Assembly: GCA_018350325.1 (NCBI GenBank)
Contig: JAEVLN010000012.1
Location: 124,001-188,000, forward strand
From: Globodera rostochiensis
Taxonomy: Eukaryota; Nematoda; Chromadorea; Rhabditida; Heteroderidae
Direction of reading: 5' to 3'
Length of the DNA stretch: 64,000 bases
Position 1 is the stretch's first letter. Each line of letters starts with the position of its first letter. The translations under genes were made by a program, and so were the position numbers. The notes beneath the pieces are model-generated. The model was given only the letters and a program-made list of their open reading frames with translations. It did not search any database and was not told the origin of the DNA. Below are positions 10,664 through 23,329 of this stretch, in pieces.

Positions 10664-13600
10664 TCAGAACAATTTGCCCAAATTGGTCGGCCAGCAAATT
10701 ATGTCCCTAAATAACAGCACAAGTGATGGAGGTTCCACCGAAAATGAGTTGGCAATTCCACCACAAATACGCCCACCAAAAGGGCTTTGGCGCCCCTTCC
10801 TCACATTTTCCTCCATCAACGGAAGCGACTGCGTGAATGGATTTTGGTAAGCGGAAGCCGAAGCCTGATAAAAGGCCGCGCCTGACGATGTCGGGTAATA
10901 AAGGAGTGGTTGGGCTGAATTCCTTTTAGAATATGACGTTTAAGAACCGGAAACCCACCGATACCCGGGGGGTAGTTGGGCGCAATTGCCGTAGGACTCA
11001 GCACAGACGAATGCTAAGAAATGGTAAAGAATACAATTAAAATGGGAATTTGAACTGCTAAAAGAACCGAGAACACGAATGGCGGCACTGTTTGCTGCCG
11101 ATAACCGGCCACGGGGTAATAGGACGGATGGGTAAAGAATTGGTTTGGCGCATTCGGCTGAACGGCAAATAATGACGGGGGGCGGCCCGTTGTTGAAGAC
11201 GAAGGCGTCGGCAGCGGTTGCTCTTGCTGCAAATTCTTTGCGGACGATGGAAAAGCAACAGCAGAAAAATCCGACGGAATGGATTTGGGGAAGTCTTTAC
11301 ACGAAATTTGGGACTGATGGTTCGCGCACTGAACGGTCTGTTGCTGAACGGCAGCGGGTTCGCTGTACGCACTCGCCGGAGAAATCATTGAAGCCTATGG
11401 GAGGAAGTGACTAATTTTAGAGCTGAATGAACCCAACCCCCAGTTGTAAGCCGTTACAAATACCTCATTGCTTGAGTTGGCGTACGTCGCCTGCAGCATG
11501 GACAGATGGAGTGGAAGCATTTGTGCAGAAATGGCCGTGCTGCTCGCACTGCTGCTGCAGTTGCTGCTGACCCCGTCGCCCCCGCCCGGGTAGTCAATTG
11601 TGGCCGAATATCGATGGAGTGCCAAATGTTGTCGTTGAAACCCGGCGTACCAATCGTTGTCAATTTCGAAGGAACGCGCGCGTCGGTTCCTCGCCAAATC
11701 GATTCCGTTAATCCCCTCGCTGGAGGCCGTATTGAATCGGGAACGGAACTCGCGCATCGGATAACGACGCTCTTTGGTCTGTGATGAAAATGGAAATCGT
11801 TGCAGAGGTAACGAAAAATCCCTAACGATTGCAACCAAAACGAGCCGAAACAAATCCGTAAATTGTATTTACATTTTGGATGGACTTTTGAATAAATCTT
11901 CGATGGTTTGGGCCCGGAGGTCCCGGATAAGCGCCGCCAGGAAATTTTTTTTGATGCAATTTGTTAAGAAAATTGATTAAAATTGTAAAACAATAGGGTC
12001 CCCCCTCTTGTTTTTTTTTTCTCAAATTTCATTTCCCCCCCCCCTCCCCCCTCTGGCTACGTCCTTGGTTTGAGCTTAAAACGACACACCGAGGAATTCT
12101 GATTATACCTCGTCAAAACTATGCACGTTCCTTCTCGTCGACTGTGAATCGAAAAAGTCATTGTGCTTTATCAATTGCTCAAAATCGATGTCCGGTCTTA
12201 AAAATTCAAATGTTTGAGTTCAAACAGCCATTACCCACAGTTTCGTGCCAGGTAATTTGGTCACCACCACTTTTTGTCCGCTTTGGTCGACATTGTGCAA
12301 CAACCCAAAGAATGCTGCAGCTCTGTGGACAAGCTTAAATCGAAGAAAACAAACTTTAGCGGAATTTATATTCTAAATCAAAATTTGATTTAAACTTTTG
12401 GCAATTCATTTTCGAAATTAAATTTGAAATCGTTTCCACTAAACACATAACTTAAACAACAAAACATGTGCTACCTTACCATTCTATTGTACGATGACAG
12501 ACTCGGGAACACGAGGAAGGATTGACTAAATGTGGGTAATTATTGTATAAAAGTTAATGAACTCAGCCGAAAAATGGGGAGGGGCACCGGTACGAATAAA
12601 TTTCAAAAATAATTCCTTCGAAAAACGCCGAAATTTAATTGCCTTTCATCCAACAGAAGCTCCCTCAGTTTTTGTTCCGTGTCCAGCAGAAAGTCGCGGT
12701 CCTTCGCATTTTTGTGCAAAGTTTCTTCGATGAAGCGGAGAATGTCGACACCCGTCGAATCGGCACAAAACGAATCTGAGGAAACACAAAATGGGCGATT
12801 CCGTCTTAATCCATTTTTTGTTATTTATTGCCAATTATTTCCAAAATACACTTTTTCATTCATTTTACATCCCTTTTCGATCAATTAAACAGATTTTGCC
12901 GATTCAAATCTAACAATAATAAAAAAATTCCGATTTTTGCGGAAATAAAATGGTGAACCTTTTGAATTTGATGCGATGGACGAGCGTCGATATTCGTGCA
13001 CTTCCTTTTTGCGGGAAGTGTCCAATTTGGCGTCCTCGTCAGCAACCATCGCGTCACTCCGCAAGAAATGCTTGCGTTTCGTTACGGAGGCCTATTAGTT
13101 TTTGGTCTTTTTCTGTGACTTCATTAGGTGAGAAATAACCTGACGTAAGTCCATGCTCTCCTAAGTAATTCGATGGATTGATTTACCTTTTAAGCAAAAC
13201 AAATCATTAATTTTGAAATTCACTTCCGCCCTCTATGTCTTTATAGAACAAAGCCATTTGTTGAATTAAAGGCAAATTTGTTGATTGTGTTCAAGAATTC
13301 TTGGCCAAAAAAGCCCAAAAAGTCCCAATAGGTTTCGAAAAAACGTCAAAATTCAAATTTAAAACAGAACGCCAAAAATAGTTGAATAAACGAAATAAGA
13401 CAAGTACCAATTAGAAAGCTCTTAGTAAGTTTAATGTAAGCATAAACTATGGATATTTAAATCGGTTCAGAAAATTCAATTTTCAAAATTGCGTTAAATT
13501 AAAAAATAAATTAGTAAAATTGCATAAAAACATTTTTCCGATTTTGGCTTACCGTACCTTTTGTCTACATACGGAATTAGGAGGGAGTGGTGAATTGCCG

Positions 13601-13946
13601 CTGTTTATAGACAATTTCTAATGATCAAACGTTTTCATTTGATTTGTTCCCTTTGCAAATTGTTGAGGTCACCGCCATCGTCAGAGTCAAAAGGATTGTG
13701 CCCGGCGGAGGTGTTTTCGTCACATTCCATCGCCGCTTCTTTCCCTTCCGGGGATTGTTCTAAGTGTGCCCCCCCCCCCCCGCCCCTTCGCTTGGCTTTT
13801 AACGTCTTGAAATGGCCCGCCCGCACCCATTTAATGGCCTTCCCTTGAGGATAATCAAATTTCTTCACCCGCCTTTAGATGAGCTTTTTCCGCCGCATTT
13901 CCAACATCAGATTCACTACCGCTGTGCCCGTGACACGCCGCCGCAA
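10664..13946 (-). CDS. R3H/SUZ-domain RNA-binding protein (R3HDM/Encore-like), 5' end not located
   Basis: R3H proteins bind single-stranded nucleic acid; the R3HDM/ARPP21/Encore group pairs R3H with a SUZ domain and a Gln/Tyr/Pro-rich tail and acts on mRNA. Minus-strand exons give an acidic N-terminal part (13946-13640; SGSESDVGNAAEKAHLKA then EQSPEGKEAAMECDENTS), a basic exon near 13.1 kb (ASVTKRKHFLRSDAM), and the R3H core (12776-12240) with VDILRFIEETLHKNAKDRDF, FLVFPSLSSYNRM and LVHRAAAFFGLLHNVDQSGQ. A SUZ-like RRNVHSFDETKERRYPMREF follows, then a low-complexity tail with LLYYPTSSGAAFYQASASAY; frame and phase fit through to TGA 10664-10666. The R3H-core intron 12526-12642 has a GC donor. 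The start codon and the link between the 13.64 and 13.1 kb exons are unresolved. It is divergent from gar-2. Confidence 0.85.
11910..12067. mobile_element. Truncated copy of the 31-kb hAT-like MITE
   Basis: Shares GCGCCGCC, AAAACAATAGGGTCCCCC, CAAATTTCATTTC and the terminal CTGGCTACGYCCTTG with the complete element at 30938-31431, in the same order. Only the right part is present. It sits in an intron of the R3H gene, between the exons encoding RRNVHSFDE and TKERRYPMREF. Confidence 0.75.
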
Positions 13947-14636
13947 CTTTTGTGATGAAAGCAAAGAAAGGCTACTGACTTTAATTATCGGAAGAAATTG
14001 AACAACTTTTTACATTATGCCTATTTAATCTTTTGTTAATGCCAATTCATTCACTTGCATAAAAGGCCGAATAGTTACAGAAAAATTTTCTGATTAAATG
14101 TTTCTGCTTACGACTTTTTTGCTAAATGCTTCTTGCCTAATGTTGTTTTTTAAAAATAAATGCCATTGCATATAAAGGGGAGGGGGACATCCTCCCCCCC
14201 CCAACCCATCGGTACATCCCATCCCTCCCATCTCTTTGATTCCAACCCCTCCCCCCCCCCCCTTCGCCTCTCTTTACGCTCAAATTGTTGCCCGTTTTTG
14301 CGTTATGCCATTCAGCTGGAAGCCAATAGAGTTTGGCATTTTTAATTCGCTGTGTCCGCCCGGGAAAAAGCCATTCGTCGGATTTTTGAGAGCAATGACA
14401 GAATGGGGGGGGGGGGAATAAATCTCAAAATAAAATAATGCGCCCAAAATACCAACCCAATTGACTTCCGCCCCCCCCACATCATAAAAGCCGTCCATCC
14501 GGCCGCTTAAATGTTACAAGGCGATTCATTTTATCCATAAAAGTTTTAAAAAAATGTAAATTTGAGATCGGAAAGGGTCACGCCAGATCAGACTCCTCGG
14601 CCACCTCCAATCAGTTGAGGCAACGTCTCTGCCCCA
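13947..14636. other. Divergent intergenic region between R3H gene and gar-2
   Basis: Probably holds upstream sequences of both genes and any missing 5' exon of the R3H gene. Contains C runs near 14.20 and 14.25 kb and G/C runs near 14.41 and 14.47 kb. I see no coding exon that can be supported. Confidence 0.4.
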
Positions 14637-17600
14637 ATGTCCGCAGTGAATTCGACTTCAGCAACGATAAATGGCGATTCCTGGAACCCCCCGTACAGCC
14701 TAATAATGCAGGTCCTCCTCCCCAAACTTTTATTTGGATGTTCCTAATTTGTTGCATTAATTGTAGGTGTTCGGTTGGTTCATCACCAGCCTCCTTTCGC
14801 TGGAGACCATCGTCGGGAATTCCATGGTGTTGCTCGCTTACCGTCTTGAACGCTCCATCAGCAAGCAGGTCGGGTGGTCTTTTGAGACTTAATGCTGTAA
14901 TTATTTGGATAATAATAATAAAATTAATATTTATAAAATAATTTAAAAATATAATATTTAATTTATAATGTTAAATGCGTCTCCACAATTTGACATTCGT
15001 TGATGAATAAAAATATATTAAATCCCTCCCCCCCCCCCCCCCCCCCCATTTATTCAGCTGAACAACCGTTTCATCGTTTCTTTGGCTATTTCCGATTTAA
15101 TTATCGGCATTGAGGGAATTCCGTTTTTCACTGTCTACGTCATTAACGGTTTTTTTCTATTTTTTTTTATTTTCAAAATGAGCAAAATTAAACTTTTTTT
15201 TGTCCTTTAGGCGACCGATGGCCTCTGGGGGCCGTCGCCTGCGAGACGTGGCTATTCTTGGACTACACTCTTTGCCTGGTCTCAATTCTGACCGTTTTGC
15301 TTATAACGGCTGACAGATACCTTTCGGTCGTCCGTTCTTTTCTTTCATTTATTCTTTTTTATTGCTTTTTTGGGGCTTTTAGGTTTGTCACACGGCTTAT
15401 TACCTAAAGTGGCAAACGCCGATGAAAATTCAGCTGCTAATTACCGGCTCGTGGCTTCTGCCGGCGCTAATTTTTGGTGTTATGATTTTTGGATGGCCGT
15501 GGATTGGGGGGAAAGAAGAGCGAATGTGAGAGTTGGTGGGCGGGCATTTAGTGAAATTAACAATTGGTGGGCGGGCAATTAGTGAAATTAACAATTGGTG
15601 GGCGGGCAATTAGTGAAATTAACAATTGGTGGGGCGGGCAATTAGTGAAATTAACAATTGGTGGGCGGGCAATTAGTGAAATTAACAATTGGTGGGGCGG
15701 GCAATTAGTGAAATTAACAATTGGTGGGCGGGCAATTAGTGAAATTAACAATTGGTGGGGCGGGCAATTAGTGAAATTAACAATTGGGGGGGGGGCGGGC
15801 ATTTAGTGAAATTAACAATTGGTGGGGCGGGCAATTAGTGAAATTAACAATTGGTGGGCGGGCAATTAGTGAAATTAACAATTGGTGGGGCGGGCAATTA
15901 GTGAAATTAACAATTGGTGGGCGGGCAATTAGTGAAATTAACAATTGGTGGGGCGGGCAATTAGTGAAATTAACAATTGGTGGGCGGGCAATTAGTGAAA
16001 TTAACAATTGGTGGGGCGGGCAATTAGTGAAATTAACAATTGGGGGGGGGCGGGCATTTAGTGAAATTAACAATTGGTGGGGGGGGCGGGCAATTAGTGA
16101 AATTAACAATTGGGCGGCGGGCATTTAGTGAAATTAACAATTGGTGGGCGGGCAATTAGTGAAATTAACAATTGGTGGGCGGGCAATTAGTGAAATTAAC
16201 AATTGGTAGGGCGGGCAATTAGTGAAATTAACAATTGGTGGGCGGGCAATTAGTGAAATTAACAATTTGTTGGGCGGGCAATTAGTGAAATTAACAATTG
16301 GTGGGCGGGCAATTAGTGAAATTAACAATTGGGCGGCGGGCATTTAGTGAAATTAACAATTGGTGGGCGGGCAATTAGTGAAATTAACAATTGGTGGGCG
16401 GGCAATTAGTGAAATTAACAATTGGTAGGGCGGGCAATTAGTGAAATTAACAATTGGTGGGCGGGCAATTAGTGAAATTAACAATTGGGCGGCGGGCATT
16501 TAGTGAAATTAACAATTGGTGGGCGGGCAATTAGTGAAATTAACAATTGGTGGGCGGGCAATTAGTGAAATTAACAATTGGTAGGGCGGGCAATTAGTGA
16601 AATTAACAATTGGTGGGCGGGCAATTAGTGAAATTAACAATTGGGCGGCGGGCATTTAGTGAAATTAACAATTGGTGGGCGGGCAATTAGTGAAATTAAC
16701 AATTGGTAGGCGGGCAATTAGTGAAATTAACAATTGGTAGGGCGGGCAATTAGTGAAATTAACAATTGGTGGGCGGGCAATTAGTGAAATTAACAATTTG
16801 TTGGGCGGGCAATTAGTGAAATTAACAATTGGTGGGCGGGCAATTAGTGAAATTAACAATTGGTGGGCGGGAAATTAGTGAAATTAACAATTGGTGGGGC
16901 GGGCAATTAGTGAAATTAATAATAATTAATAACAAAAAACATTTAGTCAGGCGACTTCAAACGGCGAGTGTTACGCACCGTTTTTGGCCAACCCTTACGT
17001 GAACATGGGCATGTATTTGGCCTATTATTGGACCACTCTCGTGGCCATGTTGATTCTTTACAAGGCAAAGCATTTTTACGCTTTCGGTGCTAAAGGCCTT
17101 CTAATTGAAAGGGTATTCACAAAGCGGCAAAAAAGTTGGAGAAGCGAAGCCGAGCCCGAGAACATCGACACATCGCTCTTCTGTTGACCCAACGTTTGGG
17201 AACGCAGGTCGACGCCGGGGGGGGGGGCGAGCGATTAAATAAATGTTAAAGGTCGGCGTCGGTTTGATGCTTCACGCAAAACGTTACCACGAGGAGGCAA
17301 AGAACGACGAGCAGTGCAAGCAGCAGCTGAGGTGTGAGGCAAAGGACAGCGGTTACATCACAGTCAATACGGTAACTCCTAAGGCCATTTTTGGGCATTT
17401 GGCCAAATCCCTGCGGCATTTGCCCCTCTCAACGCCTGCCTTTCAGTTGTCCACGACCGATTCCGGCGACCGCCGGCGGAGTTCCTTCACAACGCTGGCC
17501 AAAGCGGTGCAAAGCACGCAGCGATTGGCGCGCTTCCGTCGCTACGGCGCAACTTTTTCTTTTCGCAGCAAATCCGCCGCCGCCGCGGCGGCTGAGATGA

Positions 17601-19954
17601 AAAGGCCGCCGCAAACGGAAAAGGCGGCAAAAGCAAAGGCCGACAAAGGTAAAAGTAAAGGGCAGAAAAGGCAATTAATTCCATTTTATGTACAATTTTT
17701 TGTCGATTTTAATTATGCAAATTTAGCAGAGAATTGTCCCGAACGCGTCACAGAGCAAAACCGCCCGGGGGGCTGCCCTTTAATGGCAAACATCGAAACG
17801 GTCAAAGAGAATCCGACAGAAGACGAAGAGGACGAAGGAAATTGCTCTTTGGCCTTCGAGGACGACGATGAAGAGGACTTAGAGCAGAAAGAAGCATGTG
17901 CCTTCAAGGCAGGCGCCCTTTACAACTTTTTTGAGAAACAAAACGCTAAAAAAGTTAAAAAATAAAAAAATAAATGATAAGTAATAAATATTTATCTATA
18001 AGCGCCTTCTCTTTTTTCTTTGGAAAGTAATTTTTCATTCATTCGGCCGCCTTCAGAGTGATTTTGGTGATGGCGACGAAACTTTCGACACCGTTGCGAT
18101 CATTTCGCTGAGCACCGGCGCCTTCAACGACGAAAGTCTTTCCTCCGTGTTGCACTTTAACCCTTCGGCGATGGCCTCCCCTCTGGCGGACCCTTCCGCG
18201 TCCGACACGACGTCACAAATAATCGCAAATCGAAAAATGGCAGGCGAAAGTGTGGACACAAACGCCGGACGGTCGAAGAGCATCGCGGTCTTTCCCTCCC
18301 CCTCTTTCAAACCAAACTTGGCCTTTGAACGTCAAATTCAGAGGAATGCTTCGTCTACAAACTCTGAACGTCGTCACAAAAAGGACGAGAAAATGAAATG
18401 TGCCGCCGGCAGTTTGAAGGAGCGGCGGCAACACCGGGGCAGGGCAAAGTCAACGACGGAGACGCCAACGAACAAAATGTGTCCGGTGCCGTTGCCGCCA
18501 CAGCCTTCTCCGATTGCTTCCAACACAAATAACACAATGGACAGCGGCCCTTCAGCTGAAATTTGTCCGCGTCGGTGGGAATGGCCCCCAACAGAGCGCC
18601 GGGGCGTTGAAAATGCCGACAAAACGCCGACAAAGACAAAGGGAGAGAACGCTGAACTTCCAGCCAAATTGTATGGATAGGCGGCGCCTTTTTGTTTAAA
18701 TCGGTTGGCATTCCAGAAGAATGCCCTCCCAACCTCAAGTGGACCCGCTGAACGTTTCTTCCGACGACAGTCGAAGAACGGCGGTGCTGGCAGTGAGCCA
18801 AAGAACGAGTCGACCGCCGTCGCGGAGGCCAAGCGAACAGCAACGGCAAGAAGTTGCGAATGCGATGAGTGAAGAGGATAACGGATTGTTAGGCCGATTC
18901 TTTACGAGAATTCACTCGTGGGTGCGCATCAGCATGGTCAGTGGGGGGGGGAATGCCATGGATTCGATGGCATCCAAAATTAAAATGCTTCCAACGTAAC
19001 TTTTCGGGTTGGAATTGGCGGGTTGGCGGACAGCAGCGAGCGGAACGGCGGGGAAAGTTCGGTGGAGAACAGACCGGATCTGCTGTACGGCCTACCAAGC
19101 TTTCTGCACAGCTCCCGCTCCTACTCGACCATGTCCAGGTTCATCGCAAACCACCCGCTTTTATCTCACGGATTGGACTTCGACTTTTGCTTCTCCATTT
19201 AGCATTTCTTCGCAAGATACTTCGAGGCGGCCGAGCTTTTTGCAAACGCATGGCCAAGTGCCGACTTTGACGGTCACGCGGGGCTCAATTTGGGGCAGCG
19301 ACGGGGACGGAAGTCGCCGCGCGACGGGCGGAGAGGCGGCGGAAGAATGTCCGAACGTCCGGGCGGCCCATTTGTCTTTCGCCGAAGGCGGCGGGTCAGC
19401 TAATTAATGCCGCCACGCAAAGGACCGTTTTTGACGAATTCATTTCCCCCGAAGGGTCGACGAAAGAAAACCTTCGCGCATTCTCCACTCGGTGTTTGCC
19501 CCAATCTCAGCGCTTCACCGTCGGCGCAAACGAACAAAAGCGGAACGGCGAGCACTCAAAGCCTTTCGGTTTTGGCGACATTTTTTGAAAAACGATTTTT
19601 GGTGCCTTTAGCACAATTACTTTCATCGTGGGACTGTTTGCCATTCTCTGGTCCCCGTATTACGTTGTGGTAAGCGTGGCAATCGAATCTTAGGCTTACA
19701 GTAGAGGTTACCAGTAAACCCAACGACTTCCCCGCAGGCGACAATTTACGGCTTCTGCCGAGGCGAGTGCATTCCCAGCGTCCTCTACAACGTGTCTTAC
19801 TACATGTGCTACCTGAACAGCTCGCTGAACCCTTTCGCTTATGCCCTCGGCAAGTATTCCCCCTTTATTCGCAATTTTGTTGTCATTTGCAGCAAACCGT
19901 CAATTCCGTCTGGCCTTCGTCCGGATACTCAGAGGCAATTTACGCCATCTCTGA
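14637..19954 (+). CDS. gar-2: Muscarinic-type acetylcholine receptor, GAR-2-like GPCR
   Basis: G-protein-coupled receptor of the plasma membrane, in the amine/muscarinic branch. The ATG at 14637 gives [16 protein letters not shown], then TM1-TM2 ([39 protein letters not shown]), and TM3 with the amine-binding Asp and DRY motif ([20 protein letters not shown]). TM5 is in the exon near 16.95 kb ([20 protein letters not shown]). A very long third intracellular loop (about 17.1-19.6 kb) carries [35 protein letters not shown] and acidic and basic low-complexity stretches. TM6-TM7 follow ([27 protein letters not shown], the NPxxY motif), and it ends [12 protein letters not shown] at 19952-19954. 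The last intron, 19850-19892, is GC-AG. TM sequences resemble C. elegans GAR-2 most closely; GAR-1/GAR-3 are alternatives. Exon limits in loop 3 are approximate. Confidence 0.9.
15534..16918. repeat. 31-32-bp minisatellite in gar-2 intron
   Basis: About 44 copies of GGCAATTAGTGAAATTAACA plus ATTGGTGGGCGG, filling the intron between the TM4 and TM5 exons. A variant joint GGGCGGCGGGCATTTAG recurs near 16.11, 16.33, 16.49 and 16.65 kb. The last two intervals are equal at about 160 bp, which shows higher-order duplication of five-unit blocks. Long ORFs through it on both strands are repeat artefacts. Confidence 0.97.
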
Positions 19955-20533
19955 GTTCTGCGCGAATAGTGAAAGAAGCATATGTCAAATGGGAATAATT
20001 GCGACATTTTATAATAACTTGAGTGATTTCCTGTCTGAAGCCCCTCGGGGGCTACGATTCCGGGTGGAGAGGAGGGGGGGAGAACCAAAAAGTCGATGAT
20101 TTCCGGCAAATTTGCTCCAAACAAAATTACCGAAAGTGGCCAATCTTTTTATCGAAAGCCCATTCCTATGTGAATATAGGAGAACACTTTTTCCCAGGAA
20201 AGAAGCGAAAAATGGACATCCCGTTTATTACCGTTTATGCTTGTTGAAATATGTTTTGTGTTACCGTGCAGAGAAAATGCATTCAAAATTCTGTCATTTG
20301 AGAAAAACAGAGATTAGGAAAGACCCGTACCGAATAAGAAAATATCGCAGAATTTTGAATGATGTGTATGTTGAATAAAAACTATAACGGCCAAAAAGTA
20401 TGTGTAGGAACGATCACAAAATAACAAAGGAGTTGGAGGAGGATGGGAAGCTTATGAGTAAAAGGGGAGGATGCTGCACGGACGTGAACATATCGAACTT
20501 GGGCCATTTCCTTGTCAAATCAGCAAATCCATT
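19955..20533. other. Convergent intergenic region gar-2 / nxf-1
   Basis: Lies between the stop codons of two convergent genes and likely carries their 3' untranslated regions. Short ORFs are present but show no recognisable domain. Nothing else seen. Confidence 0.45.
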
Positions 20534-23329
20534 TCATGCAAAAGCCTCGGGCGGCACAGCAGCTTTCAATTGTGAGAATTGGAGCATCGCATCCTGAAAT
20601 GGGTAAAATAATACAAAGACAAAAAAAGGTGCCACAAAAACCCAAACGAACATCCCAGTTCCATTTGCAGTCATGCAAGCATTTTTCGGACCAGGCCGGC
20701 TTCATCCCGCTGAAACTACAAAACTGTGCGACCATCGACTCCCGGTCGTGAACGGAGATGATGGGCTGCGGCTCCATTTTTACCATCAGGGCGGAGGAAG
20801 TAGACGGGAGGAGGGCGTCCTGCTGAGTCTGCGGACTTGGCGGAGGCGGGGCCATCCCGTCAATTTGCTGCTGAACTGCAGATGCTACAATTTGCTGCTG
20901 AACTGCATATGCTAATGTGCCCTCCTGAACGAGCACCGGCGATTGAGACTTAAAAATTCAAATGTCAGCTTGGCATTTTTCTACAAAAAGTCCTAATTGT
21001 TGAGGACCTGAGCGACTGTTGCACCTTTCAGCAAATTGTTGTATCGTTCCATCCGGGCTGTGCTAACCGGCGTAATTTGGAGGATGTCCGAAATTATCGC
21101 CAAGCTTAACAGTAAGACGAAATATTTTTGGAGATAAGTGGCACGGAATTTACCCCTCTGTTTTTGGGACAATGGCAAACTGACGCGTGAAGAACTTCAC
21201 ATTAATAAAGTCAGTCGACCCTTCGAGCACTTCCTTCCCATCGCGGAAAATGCCTTGCAGCAGTAACACCACCAAATTATTCTAAAGCGGTTTAATGAAG
21301 AAGATAAAGGCTTGCACTGCTCGACCAATTTTTCGTTTACCGATATGTAGTTAATGTCGAGCAGAAACGATTGCTTAATGTGTTCAGTTGGCGGCAATTT
21401 GCTCAAAGCAACCGCAATGTCCATCGGCCCACGATAAATGATTTTATCACGGTACAATTGCCATTTGTGCTGTTTGACGATGTTGTGGGAGGAGCGGATG
21501 TACATACCGACCAGTTCCCTAAAAGTCAAATTAAATCCAACTAATGTCCAAATTGGACAATTCGCTTACTGATGGTCGCTTTTGTCTTTGTTTCCGTTCT
21601 GATAAGAGTCCGACAGAAAGCACATCGAGTAGGTGAAAGTCGCCTTAATTTGTGGTTTGGTTAAAACAGCGTTAAAAACCTGCTCTCTCACATTTGCGTC
21701 GTATGCGTTCAGCAATTGCTGTCGCGTCTGCTCTCCATTTGGGCCGTCGTAAAAGTTGTAAAATTCCAAAAGGAAAGTTTCTGCCAGTGTGCGCAATGAT
21801 TCGTCGTGTTGATAACCGGTCTGAAGAAAGGCAAAAAGGGGGGAATTTATACCGCCAAAAGCGAACACAAAAATACTCGGAAGGGCGGAATGACCGTCGC
21901 CAAAGACGCGTCTGCGGTGCTGACCTCCGCCGAAGGTTGGATTGAACGTCCGTCCTTTTTTCAATTTTGATGAACCCAAAACATTTCTCTAAAAAATACC
22001 AGATAGGTGACACGCGGGAAGCATTGATGAATTGCGCTTAAGAGAAGAGATATAAATTTGTGAATACTAAGCTTAAAAACAAACTTTGCGTAAGTGACAA
22101 AGTTGCATTGAAAGCTCGCCACAAACTCGTTGTTCTCAAAATGTACGCTTTCCAACGCCCAATTTTTCAACTTGGCCAACTCAGTAACGCGGGAAATCTG
22201 AACAAAGAATTAAATATCATTCAAACGATAAAGAGCACTCACCGCATTATTGGCCAAATCCAACTCAACGACATTTGGCGCTGCGTAGGCGAGACAACTC
22301 ACAAAATCCAATGTCCGTAAATTGTTGTTCTGGAAAAGGCCTGGGTCACCCATAGTCTCCCATTAATTGAAATCAACCCGTTAGGACATTAAATTATTAC
22401 CCACCACAATGCTCTTAAAAACTTACATTTAAACGAATTCCACGGATAGAGGGAAAATTGCGGGCAACGAAATTTGCCACAGTGACCACCACGTGGTTGT
22501 GGATAAGTCCATAAGAAAGATGATTTCTTTCGAACGAAGGGTCGTTCTGAAAGCTGCTCAAGTCGAGAGAGTTGGTCTGCTGTTTGAAGCGCTCCTTCAC
22601 CACTTGCTAAAGAAATGAACATTGTTTAGTATTTTTTAAAATTTTGATTCAATTTGTACAAAAACAAACCTCAATTATCTGCCTGTTCGAGAAGCTGATC
22701 GTCTCAAATGTCGTCGGAACGCGTTTTGAGTAGATCATATACTTATGACTGGGGTTGTATTTGTCCGCAATCCGTTTCGACATCAAACAAATTGCTTGCG
22801 CATCGTCTTCCTCCGAAACGTAGAAGTTGAGGTCGCCGTTCAATAGCATTCTTGGCGAAATTGGCATAAAGTGAGACACGGAGTTGGACAACAATTTCAA
22901 CACGTGATCCTTGCCAGAGCGAGAAGCATTTCTAACCTGAATTAGAAAAGTGAATTAGAAGACCGACGCTAAATAAAAGAAAATCAAAGTCATACCGTAA
23001 CGAGATAGATGAAGTCGCGTCTGCTCGAACTTGTTCCGGCCCCCGTCGTCCGCATCGCATTCTGATCCTTTCGGGTTATTATATGCCTTTCGATCATGTT
23101 GATCATTTTCTTCGGGACGCCGCCTCTGTGCACATCTCTAGGCGGCTTTAAACAGCACATTATGTGAGTCATAGGACTTATGAGTGAAAATAACCCTAAA
23201 ACGGAGTAATCTGTTGCTGTTGTTGTCCTCCTCATCATCGTCATATTTGGAAGCAATATCTGGGTCCAACGCCACAAGTCGCATTGTTCTCGCCTTAACA
23301 TCTTGCCGCAAACCGCGATAATGGCTCAT
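20534..23329 (-). CDS. nxf-1: Nuclear RNA export factor NXF1/TAP
   Basis: Principal bulk mRNA export receptor at nuclear pores; works as a heterodimer with NXT1/p15 through its NTF2-like domain. The start ATG (23329) gives MSHYRGLRQDVKARTMRLVA. The RRM-like domain contains HFMPISPRMLLNGDLNFYVS (about 22.9-22.7 kb). LRRs follow (ALDLxx-like SLDLSSFQNDPSF; NNNLRTLDFVSC; NVVELDLANNA; AIHQCFPRVTYL). The NTF2-like domain is encoded at about 21.9-21.0 kb (FLLEFYNFYDGPNGEQTRQQ; MYIRSSHNIVK; LVVLLLQGIFRDGKEVLEG). The TAP-C/UBA-like end (SMVAQFCSFSGMKPAWSEKC, then DAMLQFSQLKAAVPPEAFA-stop, TGA at 20534-20536) binds FG-nucleoporins. All four NXF domains are present. C. elegans has nxf-1 and nxf-2; full domain content favours nxf-1. 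Confidence 0.92.

Noticed and set aside
10404..10850. Plus-strand 148-residue ORF
   Set aside because: Antisense shadow of the R3H gene tail; the minus strand continues the Tyr/Gln/Pro-rich protein with matching phase.
15557..16859. Repeating ORFs on both strands ([12 protein letters not shown] / [14 protein letters not shown])
   Set aside because: Encoded by the 31-32-bp minisatellite inside the gar-2 intron.
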